From positions 303,907 through 367,906 of the forward strand of contig NZ_NPML01000018.1 of NCBI RefSeq assembly GCF_002252565.1: a stretch of 64,000 nt of DNA, read 5' to 3'. The stretch is from Petroclostridium xylanilyticum (GTDB taxonomy: Bacteria; Bacillota; Clostridia; SK-Y3). Positions 49,725 through 58,954 of the stretch are shown piece by piece. The notes beneath the pieces are model-generated. The model saw nothing but the letters and a program-made list of their open reading frames with translations, had not been told where the DNA came from and did not search any database. Made by a program: the position numbers and the translations under genes. The first letter of the stretch is position 1, and every line of letters begins with the position of its first letter.

Positions 49725-49787
49725 AACAACTTTATTTGCATTTTAAAAAGAATTTGCAAAATGAAAGGAGTTTATTTGGTTTAGACA
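49725..49787. repeat. Candidate Tn7-like right end
   Basis: On the minus strand: TGTCTAAAC at 49787, then CAAATAAACTCCTTTC, CAAATTCTTTTTAAAATG and CAAATAAAGTTGTTTC, spaced 22 and 18 bp. It is the inverted counterpart of the array at 46397-46467. The end lies 15 bp from the recR stop. Confidence 0.6.
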
Positions 49788-49802
49788 AATCTTTGTCTTT
49801 AT

Positions 49803-50402
49803 CTATATCTCTCTACGTCCTTCTATTGCTTTAGTAATCGTTACTTCATCAGCATATTCCAGGTCGCCGCCGATAGGGATACCGTGGGCAATTCTGGTAA
49901 CTTTTATACCTAGCGGCTTTAAAAGCTTGGAAATATACATCGCTGTCGCTTCCCCCTCAATATTGGGGTCTGTTGCCATTATAACTTCTTTTACATTACC
50001 ATCTTTTACTCTATTCAGTAGTTCTTTAATCCTTATATCTTCAGGACCTATACCTTCCATGGGAGATATTGCACCATGCAGTACATGGTACACCCCATTG
50101 TACTCACGGGTTTTTTCCATTGCGATTACATCTCTCGGATTTTCTACAACGCAAATGGTGCCTGCATCTCGTTTTTCACTGCTGCATACCGCACATGGAT
50201 TTATATCTGTAAGGTTTTGACAGACTGAGCAATAAGTCATCCTGCTTTTTGCTCCCTGGATAGCGTCTATGAGATTTGCTATAGCAGAGGGAGATAAACT
50301 TAATACATGAAATGCAAGACGCTGGGCAGTTTTATGACCTATACCCGGCATTTTTTCAAATTCTTCTATCAATCTCGCCAATGGCGCAACATAATAACTC
50401 AT
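49803..50402 (-). CDS. recR: Recombination protein RecR
   Basis: A 199-aa protein ([20 protein letters not shown]), the start of RecR, with the helix-hairpin-helix [15 protein letters not shown], the four-cysteine zinc finger ([16 protein letters not shown]) and the TOPRIM segment ([16 protein letters not shown]). It acts with RecO/RecF in gap repair. ATG 50402 has GGGGGGTGA upstream; a GTG at 50411 is also in frame. Part of the conserved dnaX-ybaB-recR block. Its 3' end borders the accessory island. Confidence 0.97.
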   Translation of the reverse strand: MSYYVAPLARLIEEFEKMPGIGHKTAQRLAFHVLSLSPSAIANLIDAIQGAKSRMTYCSVCQNLTDINPCAVCSSEKRDAGTICVVENPRDVIAMEKTREYNGVYHVLHGAISPMEGIGPEDIRIKELLNRVKDGNVKEVIMATDPNIEGEATAMYISKLLKPLGIKVTRIAHGIPIGGDLEYADEVTITKAIEGRREI

Positions 50403-50412
50403 CGTAATCACC

Positions 50413-50509
50413 CCCCAAAAGAATTGAGAATTGATAATTGAAAATTGAGAATTACAGTGTTAATTTTTAATTTTTAATTCTCAATTCTCCATTCTCAATT
50501 CTCTATTCA
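50413..50509. repeat. AT-rich palindromic intergenic repeat
   Basis: AATTGAGAATT-type units on one side and AATTCTCAATTC-type units on the other, forming a long imperfect hairpin between ybaB and recR. Such elements are common noise in clostridial genomes; function unknown. Confidence 0.7.
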
Positions 50510-50845
50510 TTAAAACATTCCCGGTATATTAAACCCTCCAGTAATCTTACCCATTTCTGAAGATACCATTTCGTCTGCTTTTCTCATGGCTTCGTTTACG
50601 GCTGCAAGTATTAAATCCTGTAACATTTCTACATCATCAGGGTCTACAACTTCCGGGCTTATTTTTATTTCCTGAATCTGTTTCTTTCCAGTTGCTATTA
50701 CCGTAATAGCACCACCACCAGCAGAAGCTTCGACAGTTCTCTGTTCCAGTTCCTCCTGAAGTTTGGCCATCTCTTTCTGCATTTTTTGAGCCTGCTTTAT
50801 CATGTTATTCATATTCCCCATGCCTGGGAATCCACCTCTAGCCAT
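50510..50845 (-). CDS. ybaB: YbaB/EbfC nucleoid-associated protein
   Basis: A 111-aa DNA-binding protein with glycine-rich N-terminus ([20 protein letters not shown]), the helix [20 protein letters not shown] and the EbfC strand [15 protein letters not shown], then [15 protein letters not shown]. Full length. Conserved neighbour of dnaX and recR; it has been linked to recombination and nucleoid structure. Confidence 0.96.
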   Translation of the reverse strand: MARGGFPGMGNMNNMIKQAQKMQKEMAKLQEELEQRTVEASAGGGAITVIATGKKQIQEIKISPEVVDPDDVEMLQDLILAAVNEAMRKADEMVSSEMGKITGGFNIPGMF

Positions 50846-50967
50846 TATTATACCTCCTTATTTTTAGCTCAGAGTCCGGAACTCGGAATTTGGAAAGACA
50901 GCTCCGGGCTCTGGACTTGTTTTTATTCTAAGCATATCAAATATATTGCCATTAATCAATGATTATC

Positions 50968-52602
50968 TTATTCGTCATATATCTGCATTGTATCTCCCAA
51001 TTCGTCTTTTAATCTGATGAGCTGATCTAGCATGTCTTCTTGGCTGGCTTTGCCATTTTGTTCTAGTTCTTTTTCCAAAAAGCATTTTACTTTTACAGGA
51101 TTGCCGGATAATTTTTCAATTACCTGCTCCAGAAGTTCTATATTCTCACTTCTTGAAGATACCATTAGCTTATTAGTTGCAGAAGAATTTTTAAATATTA
51201 TCCCCAAAGTACCTTCTACCGGTTCTACTTTTACGTCTGATAGGTGACCATATAGTGCAAGTTTTCCCATTCTTTTTACTTCATTAATGATTTCCGGCCA
51301 TAAGTCTAAAGCTTTATTGATTTCTATATGAGTGGAACTATCCGCTTTTTTCACAGTTCTAGGTTTCTTTTCAGGCAATTTGTTTTGTTTGCTGTTATCC
51401 TCTTTAATTCCAACGACCGGCACTTTTTCATCCATCTTAACTGCTACTACCCCATTCGCCAGCTTGTACTCTAGTTCAGCAATTCTATCCAAAAGTGACT
51501 CTGTGGATGTATCCAGATTCTGCTGGCATAGTTTAATAACTGCAATTTCCAGTATAATCCTTGGGCTTGTTGCCCATTTTGCCGTTGAATGTGCTTCAGA
51601 TAGTACTTTTATGCAATTTATTATTTTCTCCTGGGTGAAATTTATACTTTGCTCTTTTAGCCGCAATACTGTTTCCTGTGCTAACTCCAAAACATTTTCA
51701 GGCTTCTCCAGCACCTTACATAACAGCAAATTTCTAAAGTGTTCAATAAAATCATCCATAAAATGAATGATATCCCTTCCGTCCATTACAAGCTGATCAA
51801 TTAACTGTACTGCCTTGTTAGGATTTCTATCAGCTACGCTTTGCGCTATATCAAATAAAAAAGAATTATCCACAACACCTAGAACTGCTGCTATATCTTC
51901 ATATTTAATAGTATCTTTACTAAAAGCTATACACTGGTCTAAAATACTTAAAGCGTCTCTCATAGACCCGTCGGATACTCTGCCAACCAGCCGCAGCCCT
52001 TGTTCATCTATATTAATTCTATCTTTACTAATTACCTGTCTGAGTCTTCCTACAATATCGTCTACAGTAATTCTCTTAAAGTCAAACCTTTGACATCGCG
52101 ATAATATGGTGGCGGGAATCTTATGGGGTTCTGTAGTAGCTAAAATAAACAAGACGTGTGAAGGAGGTTCCTCCAGGGTTTTTAATAATGCGTTAAACGC
52201 TCCGGTTGATAACATATGAACCTCGTCAATAATATACACTTTATATTTACTCCTGGCTGGTGAATACGCCACTTCGTCCCGGATTTCACGTACATTATCT
52301 ACCCCATTATTGGATGCAGCATCTATTTCCACTACATCCATAATACTTCCATCCATAATACCCTTGCATATTTCACATTGATTACATGGATTGCCATCCT
52401 GGCTGTTAATACAGTTGATAGCCCTGCTAAATATCTTTGCCGTCGAGGTTTTACCTGTCCCTCGTGTACCGCAGAAAAGATAGGCATGGGCTATTCTCTG
52501 AGAGAGAATTTGATTTTTAAGCGTTTCAGTTATATGCTTTTGCCCTACAACATCCTCAAAAACCTGAGGCCTCCATTTTCTATACAGAGCCTGGTATGAC
52601 AT
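50968..52602 (-). CDS. dnaX: DNA polymerase III subunits gamma/tau
   Basis: A 544-aa clamp-loader ATPase: Walker A GTRGTGKT, a zinc site (CINSQDGNPCNQCEIC), Walker B YIIDEVHML, sensor 1 (LATTEPHKIP) and the SRC motif (ILSRCQRF). The C-terminal half is the tau-type extension. It opens with MSYQALYRKWRPQ and has AAGGTGTATC upstream. It loads the beta clamp and links polymerase to helicase. Confidence 0.98.
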   Translation of the reverse strand: MSYQALYRKWRPQVFEDVVGQKHITETLKNQILSQRIAHAYLFCGTRGTGKTSTAKIFSRAINCINSQDGNPCNQCEICKGIMDGSIMDVVEIDAASNNGVDNVREIRDEVAYSPARSKYKVYIIDEVHMLSTGAFNALLKTLEEPPSHVLFILATTEPHKIPATILSRCQRFDFKRITVDDIVGRLRQVISKDRINIDEQGLRLVGRVSDGSMRDALSILDQCIAFSKDTIKYEDIAAVLGVVDNSFLFDIAQSVADRNPNKAVQLIDQLVMDGRDIIHFMDDFIEHFRNLLLCKVLEKPENVLELAQETVLRLKEQSINFTQEKIINCIKVLSEAHSTAKWATSPRIILEIAVIKLCQQNLDTSTESLLDRIAELEYKLANGVVAVKMDEKVPVVGIKEDNSKQNKLPEKKPRTVKKADSSTHIEINKALDLWPEIINEVKRMGKLALYGHLSDVKVEPVEGTLGIIFKNSSATNKLMVSSRSENIELLEQVIEKLSGNPVKVKCFLEKELEQNGKASQEDMLDQLIRLKDELGDTMQIYDE

Positions 52603-52858
52603 TGATACACCTTCTTTAGCTATAGTGGAGAGTGGAGAGTGAGGAGTGGGGAGATAAGTACCCTCAACCTACTTCCAACTACCTTTCTTTATAATATCAT
52701 ATTGCATTAAAAAAGGAAAAGACATTTAAAATAAACTGCTCTAAAAAAACCATACAACCATCATTTCATTAGCATAAATGAAAGAGAGTAGAGTTTCAGG
52801 AGTTTTGAGTATTAATTACTCCTCACTCCTGACTCCCCACTCCCTACTAAATATTAAA
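52603..52858. repeat. Palindromic GAGTGGGGA/TCCCCACTC intergenic repeat
   Basis: GAGGAGTGGGGA near 52640 and its complementary CTCCTCACTCC...CTCCCCACTCC near 52820 frame the gap between SRP RNA and dnaX, able to form a long hairpin. Imperfect repeats; likely mobile debris. Confidence 0.6.
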
Positions 52859-53127
52859 GGTCGTACACCCTTTTTCGAATTACCTTTACATGCGTTACTC
52901 CTGCAGTTAGCTCGGACCAGGCAACCTCACGGCACACGGAAGTATTCGCTTATCGCTGCTTCGTTCCCGACCTGACGAGGTTCACGAGTTTCCGTTGCGT
53001 AAGACCCAATCTTCATCACCACTTACAGAAGCCTGACCATACAAAGAATAACCCTCTAAAGGGAATTCGCCCTTGCTACAGCGGGTTGCAAGTACAGGGC
53101 ACCGCTACCTCCCCGGCTAGTACGACC
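52859..53127 (-). ncRNA. ffs: Signal recognition particle RNA, long bacterial type
   Basis: A 269-nt RNA gene of the Bacillus scRNA kind. The conserved helix-8 core GTCAGGTCGGGAACGAAGC is present, with the flanking GGTGCCCTGTACTTGC near the 5' end (Alu domain). The ends GGTCGTAC...GTACGACC pair over 8 bp to close the molecule. Located just upstream of dnaX, as in many Firmicutes. It binds Ffh and delivers membrane proteins to the translocon. Confidence 0.97.
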
Positions 53128-53477
53128 AAAACTTATTTCATTACAGAAATTGTGTACAGATAATAGAATCTCCAGTATTATTCATTTCTATACTATACAC
53201 CATTCCGAATGAAATTTTAACAATATTAAAGGACATTTTCAGTGTCACAAAGTTTATTATAATACATTATGCAGAATAATTCAACTGCTAATTTTATAAT
53301 AATATTGTTTAATCCATTGAATATTGTCAATATTTGTGTTATGATTTGCATAAGATTTTGTTGTTGCTACTTCATAACTCTGTTATGAGTAGCTTTCTTT
53401 TTTCTTTTTATTTTATCACACAAATACGTAATTTTACATCGGAAATTTGATAGATTTGCGGATTTTTTAAGCCGGCA
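53128..53477. other. 350-bp gap upstream of the SRP RNA
   Basis: It must hold the ffs promoter; TATAGTATAG near 53190 is an AT-rich candidate -10 but too far from the 5' end, so it is not called. AT-rich elsewhere. Confidence 0.35.
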
Positions 53478-53600
53478 CTAACACATTTCTTGAATAAGGT
53501 CCTTGAAGATATCCTTTAGATAGGAACTGATATCTCCTACATTTTGAAAGTTGTTCCCTTTGATAATATCTCTAACCTGTTCTTTTGTTAATGTTGACAT
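53478..53600 (-). pseudogene. IS256-family transposase N-terminal remnant
   Basis: ATG 53600 after TAAGGAGGAG opens MSTLTKEQVRDIIKGN, then FQNVGDISSYLKD and FKDLIQEM, the N-terminus of IS256-family transposases, then TGT and TAG at 53478. Only 40 aa of about 400 are left. The upstream segment 53601-53690 could be the IS left end (GTGTATAGATGATTAAATAT on the minus strand). Confidence 0.8.
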
Positions 53601-53690
53601 AAAGAATCTCCTCCTTAGCTTTAATTATTTCTAATTCTTGCCAAGAAGGAGATATTTAATCATCTATACACTAAATTTTTTACATCCTCT
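53601..53690 (-). mobile_element. Left-end remnant of an IS256-family element
   Basis: Leader of the truncated transposase with AGTGTATAGATGATTAAATA, resembling IS256-type ends. No right end found. Boundaries are inference. Confidence 0.5.
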
Positions 53691-53759
53691 TTATGATGAA
53701 TATTATGGCCAGAACATAGAAAAAAAGAATGAAGAATATCTTTCTTCCCTCTTGTGATA

Positions 53760-54158
53760 CTACCTGTAACTATGCGGTACATAATGAAATTTAGCCTTAT
53801 GTGCAATAATCTCTTTCTCTTTAAAAGCAGCTTTAAAACCATGTGAAAGCTTGGCAATGCATTCATCACAGTATCTGCCTGATTGTATTGAGGTTCCACA
53901 ACACTCGCAGTGAAGAAATCCATTCTCCTTTTCAACAATTTGGAGTCGGCACTCCCTTAAATATCTTTTAATCTTACTTATTGATATATCCAAATTTGTT
54001 GCAACCTCATACATATTGGAATAAGGGTGCTGATACAGATATTCTTTTATCTTGTCAAATTCTTTTTCATCCAGTTCTTTACAAATTGGGCATATATCAA
54101 AAGTTTCATTTGACTGAAATATTTTACCACATCTTTTACAATTTTTAATTTGAAGCAT
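53760..54158 (-). CDS. YvyF-like (TIGR03826 type) zinc-finger/HTH protein
   Basis: ATG 54158 (MLQIKNCKRCGKIFQSNETF) follows GGGAGGG. Residues 1-30 carry a C4 zinc ribbon (CKRC...CPIC), residues 40-85 a helix-turn-helix (EVATNLDISISKIKRYLRE, then CRLQIVE), and residues 90-115 a second C4 site (CECCGTSIQSGRYCDEC). The layout is that of the YvyF flagellar-operon regulator; the flagellar genes are not in this window, so this copy is an orphan. 132 aa. Confidence 0.75.
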   Translation of the reverse strand: MLQIKNCKRCGKIFQSNETFDICPICKELDEKEFDKIKEYLYQHPYSNMYEVATNLDISISKIKRYLRECRLQIVEKENGFLHCECCGTSIQSGRYCDECIAKLSHGFKAAFKEKEIIAHKAKFHYVPHSYR

Positions 54159-54450
54159 GTTTTTCCCTCCCATTCTCTAACCACAAAAACAATAAACTTT
54201 TTTAATATAAGTATAAGACTTATAAGAAAAAATGTAAATGAATGGAATGTCTTAATTTTAACAGCCTTTATGCCTATATAAGTCAGGACTTAAGTCCTAT
54301 GCCTTATAATTAAGTTTTATCGAATAATGTAAAAAATATCGATGTAGTTTGTTTGGCAAGGGGGCTTCTTTAGTCTTTCTGTCAGGGAAGAATTTAAATT
54401 TGAATAATACCAATATCATTTGCTGGTTATACTAAATTGAGGAGGTGTAC

Positions 54451-54783
54451 ATGATGCGTTTAATAGCTAGATTGCCAAATAAAGACCAGGTGAGCTTTCT
54501 TGTTGATTCCCTAAGAAACATCGGATTTGACCGTAAGGACATGATTATCAGCGACCTTGCAGAGGAACAAAAATGGAATACTCCTGAAGAAGCTGCTGAA
54601 GAAATATCTTTTATAAAAACTGAACGTGATGGTTTATGGGAGATGGGAACCTTTTCAGAAGGAATTAAGGGATTCAAAGGTGATACAGGAATAATTGTCG
54701 CCGTTAAAAGTCCCAAACATGAAGCTGATAAGGTTAGATCTATAATGAAACAATCGGGAGCAGTTGAAATTATTCAGGATTAG
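54451..54783 (+). CDS. Hypothetical protein, 110 aa
   Basis: Start ATG 54451 or 54454, with GAGGAGGTG upstream. An alpha/beta protein (MRLIARLPNKDQVSFLVDSL, then FDRKDMIISDL and DTGIIVAVKSPKHEADKV). The compact layout suggests a GlnB-like or stress-linked small fold, but no motif is diagnostic. It stands alone, followed by a strong hairpin. Confidence 0.6.
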   Translation: MMRLIARLPNKDQVSFLVDSLRNIGFDRKDMIISDLAEEQKWNTPEEAAEEISFIKTERDGLWEMGTFSEGIKGFKGDTGIIVAVKSPKHEADKVRSIMKQSGAVEIIQD

Positions 54784-54840
54784 GGAGAGTTTTCATTTCA
54801 TATATAGATATGTGCTTAAAAATGAGTCTTGGGATAGTGT

Positions 54841-54876
54841 AGAGTAAAAGGCTGGGAGACCCCAGCCTTTTACTCT
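54841..54876. terminator. Bidirectional terminator hairpin
   Basis: AGAGTAAAAGGCTGGG/CCCAGCCTTTTACTCT, perfectly paired over 16 bp with a short loop. It serves the 54451 gene and the rib operon from opposite sides. Confidence 0.85.
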
Positions 54877-54948
54877 GCACAGGTCCCCGTGTCTTCTTGT
54901 AATCGAAGAAAATTGTTTTTATATTTTCGAACATACCTATCAGCACTT

Positions 54949-55410
54949 TTAAATCTCTTTTAATAAATTTGCCATTTCAATTGCTGTTACAGCTGCCTCG
55001 TACCCCTTGTTGCCTGCTTTTGTACCTGCTCTTTCAATAGCCTGTTCAATGGTATCTGTTGTAAGTACCCCAAATATAATAGGTAGTTCTGTTTCCAATG
55101 ATACATTGGCAATTCCTTTTGAAACTTCACTGGCAACATAATCAAAGTGGGGAGTGGAGCCTCTTATCACAGCCCCCAGGCAGATTACTGCATCATATTT
55201 TTTAGATTTTGCCATCTTTTTAGCTAACAACGGAATTTCAAAAGCTCCAGGCACCCATGCTATTTCAATTTCATTCTCTTCCACACCATGGCGCTTTAAG
55301 GCATCAATAGCTCCGGATAAAAGCTTATTTCCTATAAATTCATTGAATCTTCCTATGACAATACCAAATTTCAACCCTTGCGCAATTAACTTTCCTTCAA
55401 ATATTCTCAT
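54949..55410 (-). CDS. ribH: 6,7-dimethyl-8-ribityllumazine synthase
   Basis: A 153-aa enzyme that condenses 5-amino-6-ribitylaminouracil with dihydroxybutanone phosphate. Motifs: [34 protein letters not shown] (active-site arginine/histidine), and [13 protein letters not shown] at the end. It forms a capsid-like oligomer. Two bases after ribBA; last gene of the operon. Confidence 0.97.
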   Translation of the reverse strand: MRIFEGKLIAQGLKFGIVIGRFNEFIGNKLLSGAIDALKRHGVEENEIEIAWVPGAFEIPLLAKKMAKSKKYDAVICLGAVIRGSTPHFDYVASEVSKGIANVSLETELPIIFGVLTTDTIEQAIERAGTKAGNKGYEAAVTAIEMANLLKEI

Positions 55411-55412
55411 CC

Positions 55413-56624
55413 TTATTGATCCTCCTTAAAATTTAGAATATGACCCATTTTTTCCTTTTTAATCCTTAAATAATATTCGTTTCTTTCATTGTGATTCACT
55501 TGTATTGGAACTCTCTCCACTATTTCTATTCCATGTCCCAGAATACCTGACAGCTTTTTCGGATTGTTTGTCATAAGTTTTATTTTCTTAACTCCAAGGT
55601 CTGATAAAATTTGCGCTCCTATCCCGTAATCTCTCATATCTGCCGGAAAACCTAAGGCTATGTTTGCTTCTACAGTATCCATTCCCTGGTCTTGAAGAGC
55701 ATATGCCCTGATCTTATTGATAAGACCTATACCACGGCCTTCCTGGCGCATATATAGTAGTATACCCCGCCCTTCCTGATTAATTGCCTGCATTGCTGCT
55801 GCAAGCTGGTCCCCACAGTCACATCTGAGGGACCCGAAACAATCTCCTGTTAAACATTCTGAATGCACCCTCACCAGCACAGGCTCTCCATTTGTCACAT
55901 CTCCCTTTACCAATGCTACATGATGTTCGCCATTAAGCTTGTTTTCATACCCAACAATTTTAAAATCACCATACTTAGTCGGCAATTGTGCTTCAGATAC
56001 TCTCTCCACCAAGCATTCATTTTTTCTTCGATAAGCTATTAAATCTTCTATGGTAATTATTTTTAAATTATGCTCTTTTACATATTCCATCAGTTCAGGT
56101 ACTCTCGCCATGGTACCGTCTTCATTCATAATTTCACATATTACTCCTGCAGGATAAAGGTTAGCCATTCTTGCTAAATCTACGGCTGCCTCAGTATGTC
56201 CGGCCCTTTTTAATACGCCCCCCTCTCTGGCTTCAAGAGGGAAGATATGACCAGGCCTGTTAAAATCCCTGGCTGCAGCTTTGGGGTCTATTAATTTTAA
56301 CACAGTTGCAGCCCTTTCTGCTGCAGATATGCCGGTTGTAGTCCCAACTGCATCAACAGAGACAGTAAATGCCGTTCCCTTATAGTCGGTATTTTTTGCT
56401 ACCATTGGATGAATGTCCAACTCATCCAATCTTCTTTTTTCCATAGGCACACATATAAGCCCTCTTCCATACTTAGCCATAAAATTAATGGCTTCGGGGG
56501 TAACTTTCTCTGCCGCCATAAGGAGGTCGCCTTCATTCTCCCTGCTTTCGTCATCAACAACCACTATCATTTTTCCGGCCTTGATGTCTTCTATAGCTTC
56601 TTCAATGGTATTAAATTTACACAT
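55413..56624 (-). CDS. ribBA: Bifunctional DHBP synthase/GTP cyclohydrolase II
   Basis: Residues 1-200: 3,4-dihydroxy-2-butanone 4-phosphate synthase ([30 protein letters not shown]). Residues 205-400: GTP cyclohydrolase II ([18 protein letters not shown] zinc site, RQEGRGIGL). Both halves have their key motifs, so both activities are expected. Start ATG 56624 ([10 protein letters not shown]) with GGAG upstream; the GTG codons before are less likely. Makes the two precursors of riboflavin. Confidence 0.96.
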   Translation of the reverse strand: MCKFNTIEEAIEDIKAGKMIVVVDDESRENEGDLLMAAEKVTPEAINFMAKYGRGLICVPMEKRRLDELDIHPMVAKNTDYKGTAFTVSVDAVGTTTGISAAERAATVLKLIDPKAAARDFNRPGHIFPLEAREGGVLKRAGHTEAAVDLARMANLYPAGVICEIMNEDGTMARVPELMEYVKEHNLKIITIEDLIAYRRKNECLVERVSEAQLPTKYGDFKIVGYENKLNGEHHVALVKGDVTNGEPVLVRVHSECLTGDCFGSLRCDCGDQLAAAMQAINQEGRGILLYMRQEGRGIGLINKIRAYALQDQGMDTVEANIALGFPADMRDYGIGAQILSDLGVKKIKLMTNNPKKLSGILGHGIEIVERVPIQVNHNERNEYYLRIKKEKMGHILNFKEDQ

Positions 56625-56704
56625 ATTCACCACTCCACAATTTAATAAATTTTTATCCTAAGGAAATAACCCACCAATCAAGCAGTTTATAAATATATTT
56701 CCTG

Positions 56705-57355
56705 TTATAAAAACCCGTTTTCACGCAGAAAATCCATATCTATAGATTTTTTTAGCTTTATATCCTCTCTAAACATCATAAGCTTTTCAACATATTTGCC
56801 AATCATGTCGCACTCCAGATTAACTTCATCCCCCACATTCTTTTCCAGAATGGTGGTCTCATCTCTGGTAAGTGGAATAATTGAAACTTTGAGCACTTTA
56901 TCATCCACATATGCCACAGTTAAACTGGTCCCATCTATCGCAATGGAGCCTTTATGAACCACATATTTTAATATGTCTCCCGGTGCTTCTATTGATACCC
57001 AGGTTGCATTATCTTCTTCCTGAAAACCTGTAATAACACCAACTCCATCGATGTGGCCGGAAACAATATGGCCTCCAAACCTATCCCCAACCTTCAGGGC
57101 TCTTTCCAGGTTAACCCTGCTCCCCGTTTTTAAGTGTTTTAAATTACTCCTTCTCATGGTTTCGGGCATAACATCTACCGAAAAGCTATTATGGGTAAAC
57201 TCTGTAACAGTAAGACATACACCATTTGTGCTAATACTGTCACCCTGTTTTATATCTTCTAAAATCTTACTGGCTGTAATGGTAATTTTAGCAGAATTTA
57301 CACCCTTTATCACTGATTTAACTGTCCCTATCTCCTCAATTAATCCTGTAAACAT
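56705..57355 (-). CDS. ribE: Riboflavin synthase, alpha subunit
   Basis: About 216 aa with two similar lumazine-binding repeats; starts MFTGLIEEIGTV, the conserved N-terminus. Motifs GVCLTVT, VNLERALKVGDRFGGHIV and DGTSLTV. ATG 57355 overlaps the ribD stop (TGATG), with GGAG 10 nt upstream; ATG 57361 is an alternative. Dismutates two lumazines to riboflavin. Confidence 0.95.
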   Translation of the reverse strand: MFTGLIEEIGTVKSVIKGVNSAKITITASKILEDIKQGDSISTNGVCLTVTEFTHNSFSVDVMPETMRRSNLKHLKTGSRVNLERALKVGDRFGGHIVSGHIDGVGVITGFQEEDNATWVSIEAPGDILKYVVHKGSIAIDGTSLTVAYVDDKVLKVSIIPLTRDETTILEKNVGDEVNLECDMIGKYVEKLMMFREDIKLKKSIDMDFLRENGFL

Positions 57356-58461
57356 CAGCATAATTCTCCTTTTGTCAGATAGGCTTCTATCATGATATCT
57401 TGATCAAATCTTAATATGTTGATATTATCCAAAATAAAGGCATCTTTTATATATTTTTTACCTTCACCCCCTACCGGTGTCTTCGCATTACTGCCCCCAA
57501 TTATTTTAGGTGCAATAAATGCCAGAATCTTATCTACAATACCCTCATTTAATGCACTATAATTGAGGGTACTCCCCCCTTCCAGAAGAACACTATCTAT
57601 TTTCTTTTCTCCTAATGCTTTCATCAAATAGGCTAGATCTATCTTATTATCTCTTATAGGTGTTTTTATAATCTCTGCACCTTTTTCCTCAAGGGCTTTA
57701 AGCTTATTTTTGTCAGCCTTTTCGGTGGTAGCGACAATTGTTTTGGCATCTGAGTTCAGGTTTAAAACCTTTGCCTCCAGGGGGATCCTTGCATAAGTAT
57801 CTATTATTACTCTTACAGGGTCAACTCCTTTATTTTCGTCCAACCTGGTAGTTAATAAAGGATCATCGGTTAAAATAGTTCCAATTCCTACCATAATGGC
57901 AGCTACTCTATGTCTTAATTGATGGACATATTTTCGTGATTCTTGATTGGTTATCCATTTTGAGTCTCCGGTTACGGTAGCAATTTTTCCATCTAACGTC
58001 ATAGCAGTTTTTAGTATACAGAAGGGTGTTTCGGTAGTTATGTATTTTATAAAAATTTCGTTTAGCTTTTTTACTTCTTCCTCCAGGACTCCGGTTATTA
58101 CTTCTATTCCATTATTTCTTAAAATCTCAATTCCCCTGCCTGCTACAAGAGGATTAGGGTCTTCCATGCCTACTACAACCTTTGATATCCCCTTCTCTAC
58201 TATGGCATTTGCACAGGGAGGCGTTTTGCCGTAATGGGAACAGGGTTCCAATGTAACATACATGGTTGCTCCCTTTACATCTTCACTGGCATTTTTAAAA
58301 GCGTTGACTTCCGCATGAGGCCCTCCATAAAATGCATGATATCCTTCCCCGATAATTCTGCCATCTTTTACAATAACGGCACCTACCAAAGGATTAGGAT
58401 TCGTATGCCCAACACCCAACTTCGATAATTCAATTGCTCTCTTCATGTATTCGATGTTCAC
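57355..58461 (-). CDS. ribD: Bifunctional riboflavin-specific deaminase/reductase
   Basis: 368 aa. The deaminase domain has the zinc site HAEVNAF and CSHYGKTPPC; the reductase domain has ILKTAMTLDGKIA and LLEGGSTLN. The start is GTG 58461 with GAGGTGG upstream; an internal ATG 58446 lacks a site. The GTGA overlaps the stop of the 68-aa frame upstream. First conserved gene behind the FMN riboswitch. Confidence 0.96.
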   Translation of the reverse strand: MNIEYMKRAIELSKLGVGHTNPNPLVGAVIVKDGRIIGEGYHAFYGGPHAEVNAFKNASEDVKGATMYVTLEPCSHYGKTPPCANAIVEKGISKVVVGMEDPNPLVAGRGIEILRNNGIEVITGVLEEEVKKLNEIFIKYITTETPFCILKTAMTLDGKIATVTGDSKWITNQESRKYVHQLRHRVAAIMVGIGTILTDDPLLTTRLDENKGVDPVRVIIDTYARIPLEAKVLNLNSDAKTIVATTEKADKNKLKALEEKGAEIIKTPIRDNKIDLAYLMKALGEKKIDSVLLEGGSTLNYSALNEGIVDKILAFIAPKIIGGSNAKTPVGGEGKKYIKDAFILDNINILRFDQDIMIEAYLTKGELC

Positions 58462-58664
58462 GTAACCACCTCTGTTTCGACCCTTAAGTAGTAACTATTC
58501 AGCAGTTGACAAACATCCTTCCAATTGAAGCCGTCGGCATCAACTGGCATCCGTACCAGATTAGACTTATAACGTCGTCCATAGCGTTTTTCCGGCCTCA
58601 ATTTCCAGGATTGGTTTATCAACCGCTGGATAGTTACCTTAAGTATATTGTTAGCAAAATACAT
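58458..58664 (-). CDS. 68-aa frame between riboswitch terminator and ribD
   Basis: A frame with basic stretches (SWKLRPEKRYGRRYKSN) and WKDVCQLLNSYYLRVE, ending in the GTGA overlap with ribD. It lies past the FMN terminator, so if translated it would be FMN-controlled. No family recognised. It may be a coupled leader peptide or, from its isolated look, a remnant of an inserted element. Confidence 0.35.
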   Translation of the reverse strand: MYFANNILKVTIQRLINQSWKLRPEKRYGRRYKSNLVRMPVDADGFNWKDVCQLLNSYYLRVETEVVT

Positions 58665-58678
58665 AAAAATAGCATAAC

Positions 58679-58713
58679 AAAAGGCCCTAAAAATAATATT
58701 TTCAGGGCCTTTT
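58679..58713 (-). terminator. Terminator of the FMN riboswitch
   Basis: AAAAGGCCCTGAAAAT and ATTTTTAGGGCCTTTT arms, about 60 bp downstream of the aptamer on the minus strand; ends in TTTTG. This is the expression platform: FMN binding would favour it and switch the operon off. Confidence 0.85.
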
Positions 58714-58772
58714 ATTTAATAGTTTTGCATAATACAGTTTAACTATAACGTACTAATTTAATAAAAAACGCA

Positions 58773-58880
58773 TCTTCTCCCATCCAGACTTTACTGTCGG
58801 TCCTGGAATCTAACCAGGTCAACCATAGCATGGCTCGCGGACTTTACCGCCGGTCGGGAATTACACCCTGCCCTGAAGAT
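58773..58880 (-). promoter_or_regulatory. FMN riboswitch (RFN element)
   Basis: The aptamer has the conserved blocks on the minus strand: AGGGCAGGGTG, CCGACCGGCGGTAAAGTC, CCGCGAGCC, GACCTGGTTAGATTCCAG, GACCGACAGTAAAGTCTGG and ATGGGAGAAGAT. The end stem ATCTTC/GAAGAT pairs exactly. It controls ribD-ribE-ribBA-ribH by sensing flavin mononucleotide. Confidence 0.98.
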
Positions 58881-58912
58881 TATTACAGCAAGTATTCATT
58901 TTACCTGTTTAA

Positions 58913-58941
58913 ATTATATTACTTTACTCCTTTTCTGTCAA
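58913..58941 (-). promoter_or_regulatory. Consensus promoter of the rib operon, within the direct repeat
   Basis: TTGACA (58941-58936), exactly 17 bp, TATAAT (58918-58913) on the minus strand, about 33 bp before the FMN aptamer. Both hexamers are perfect consensus. The whole promoter lies in the 42-bp direct repeat. Confidence 0.88.
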
Positions 58942-58954
58942 TACCTATCTTTTC
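58913..58954. repeat. 42-bp direct repeat, left copy
   Basis: Identical to 61234-61275. It carries the final codons of the activase gene (EKIGIDRKGVK and stop on the minus strand) and the rib promoter. Likely target-site duplication of the IS; long duplications are known for IS1634-type elements. Confidence 0.85.

Noticed and set aside
53660-53938. 92-aa minus-strand gene overlapping the YvyF-like gene
   Set aside because: Different frame of the same DNA as a well-supported zinc-finger/HTH gene; the cysteine pattern is only in the other frame.
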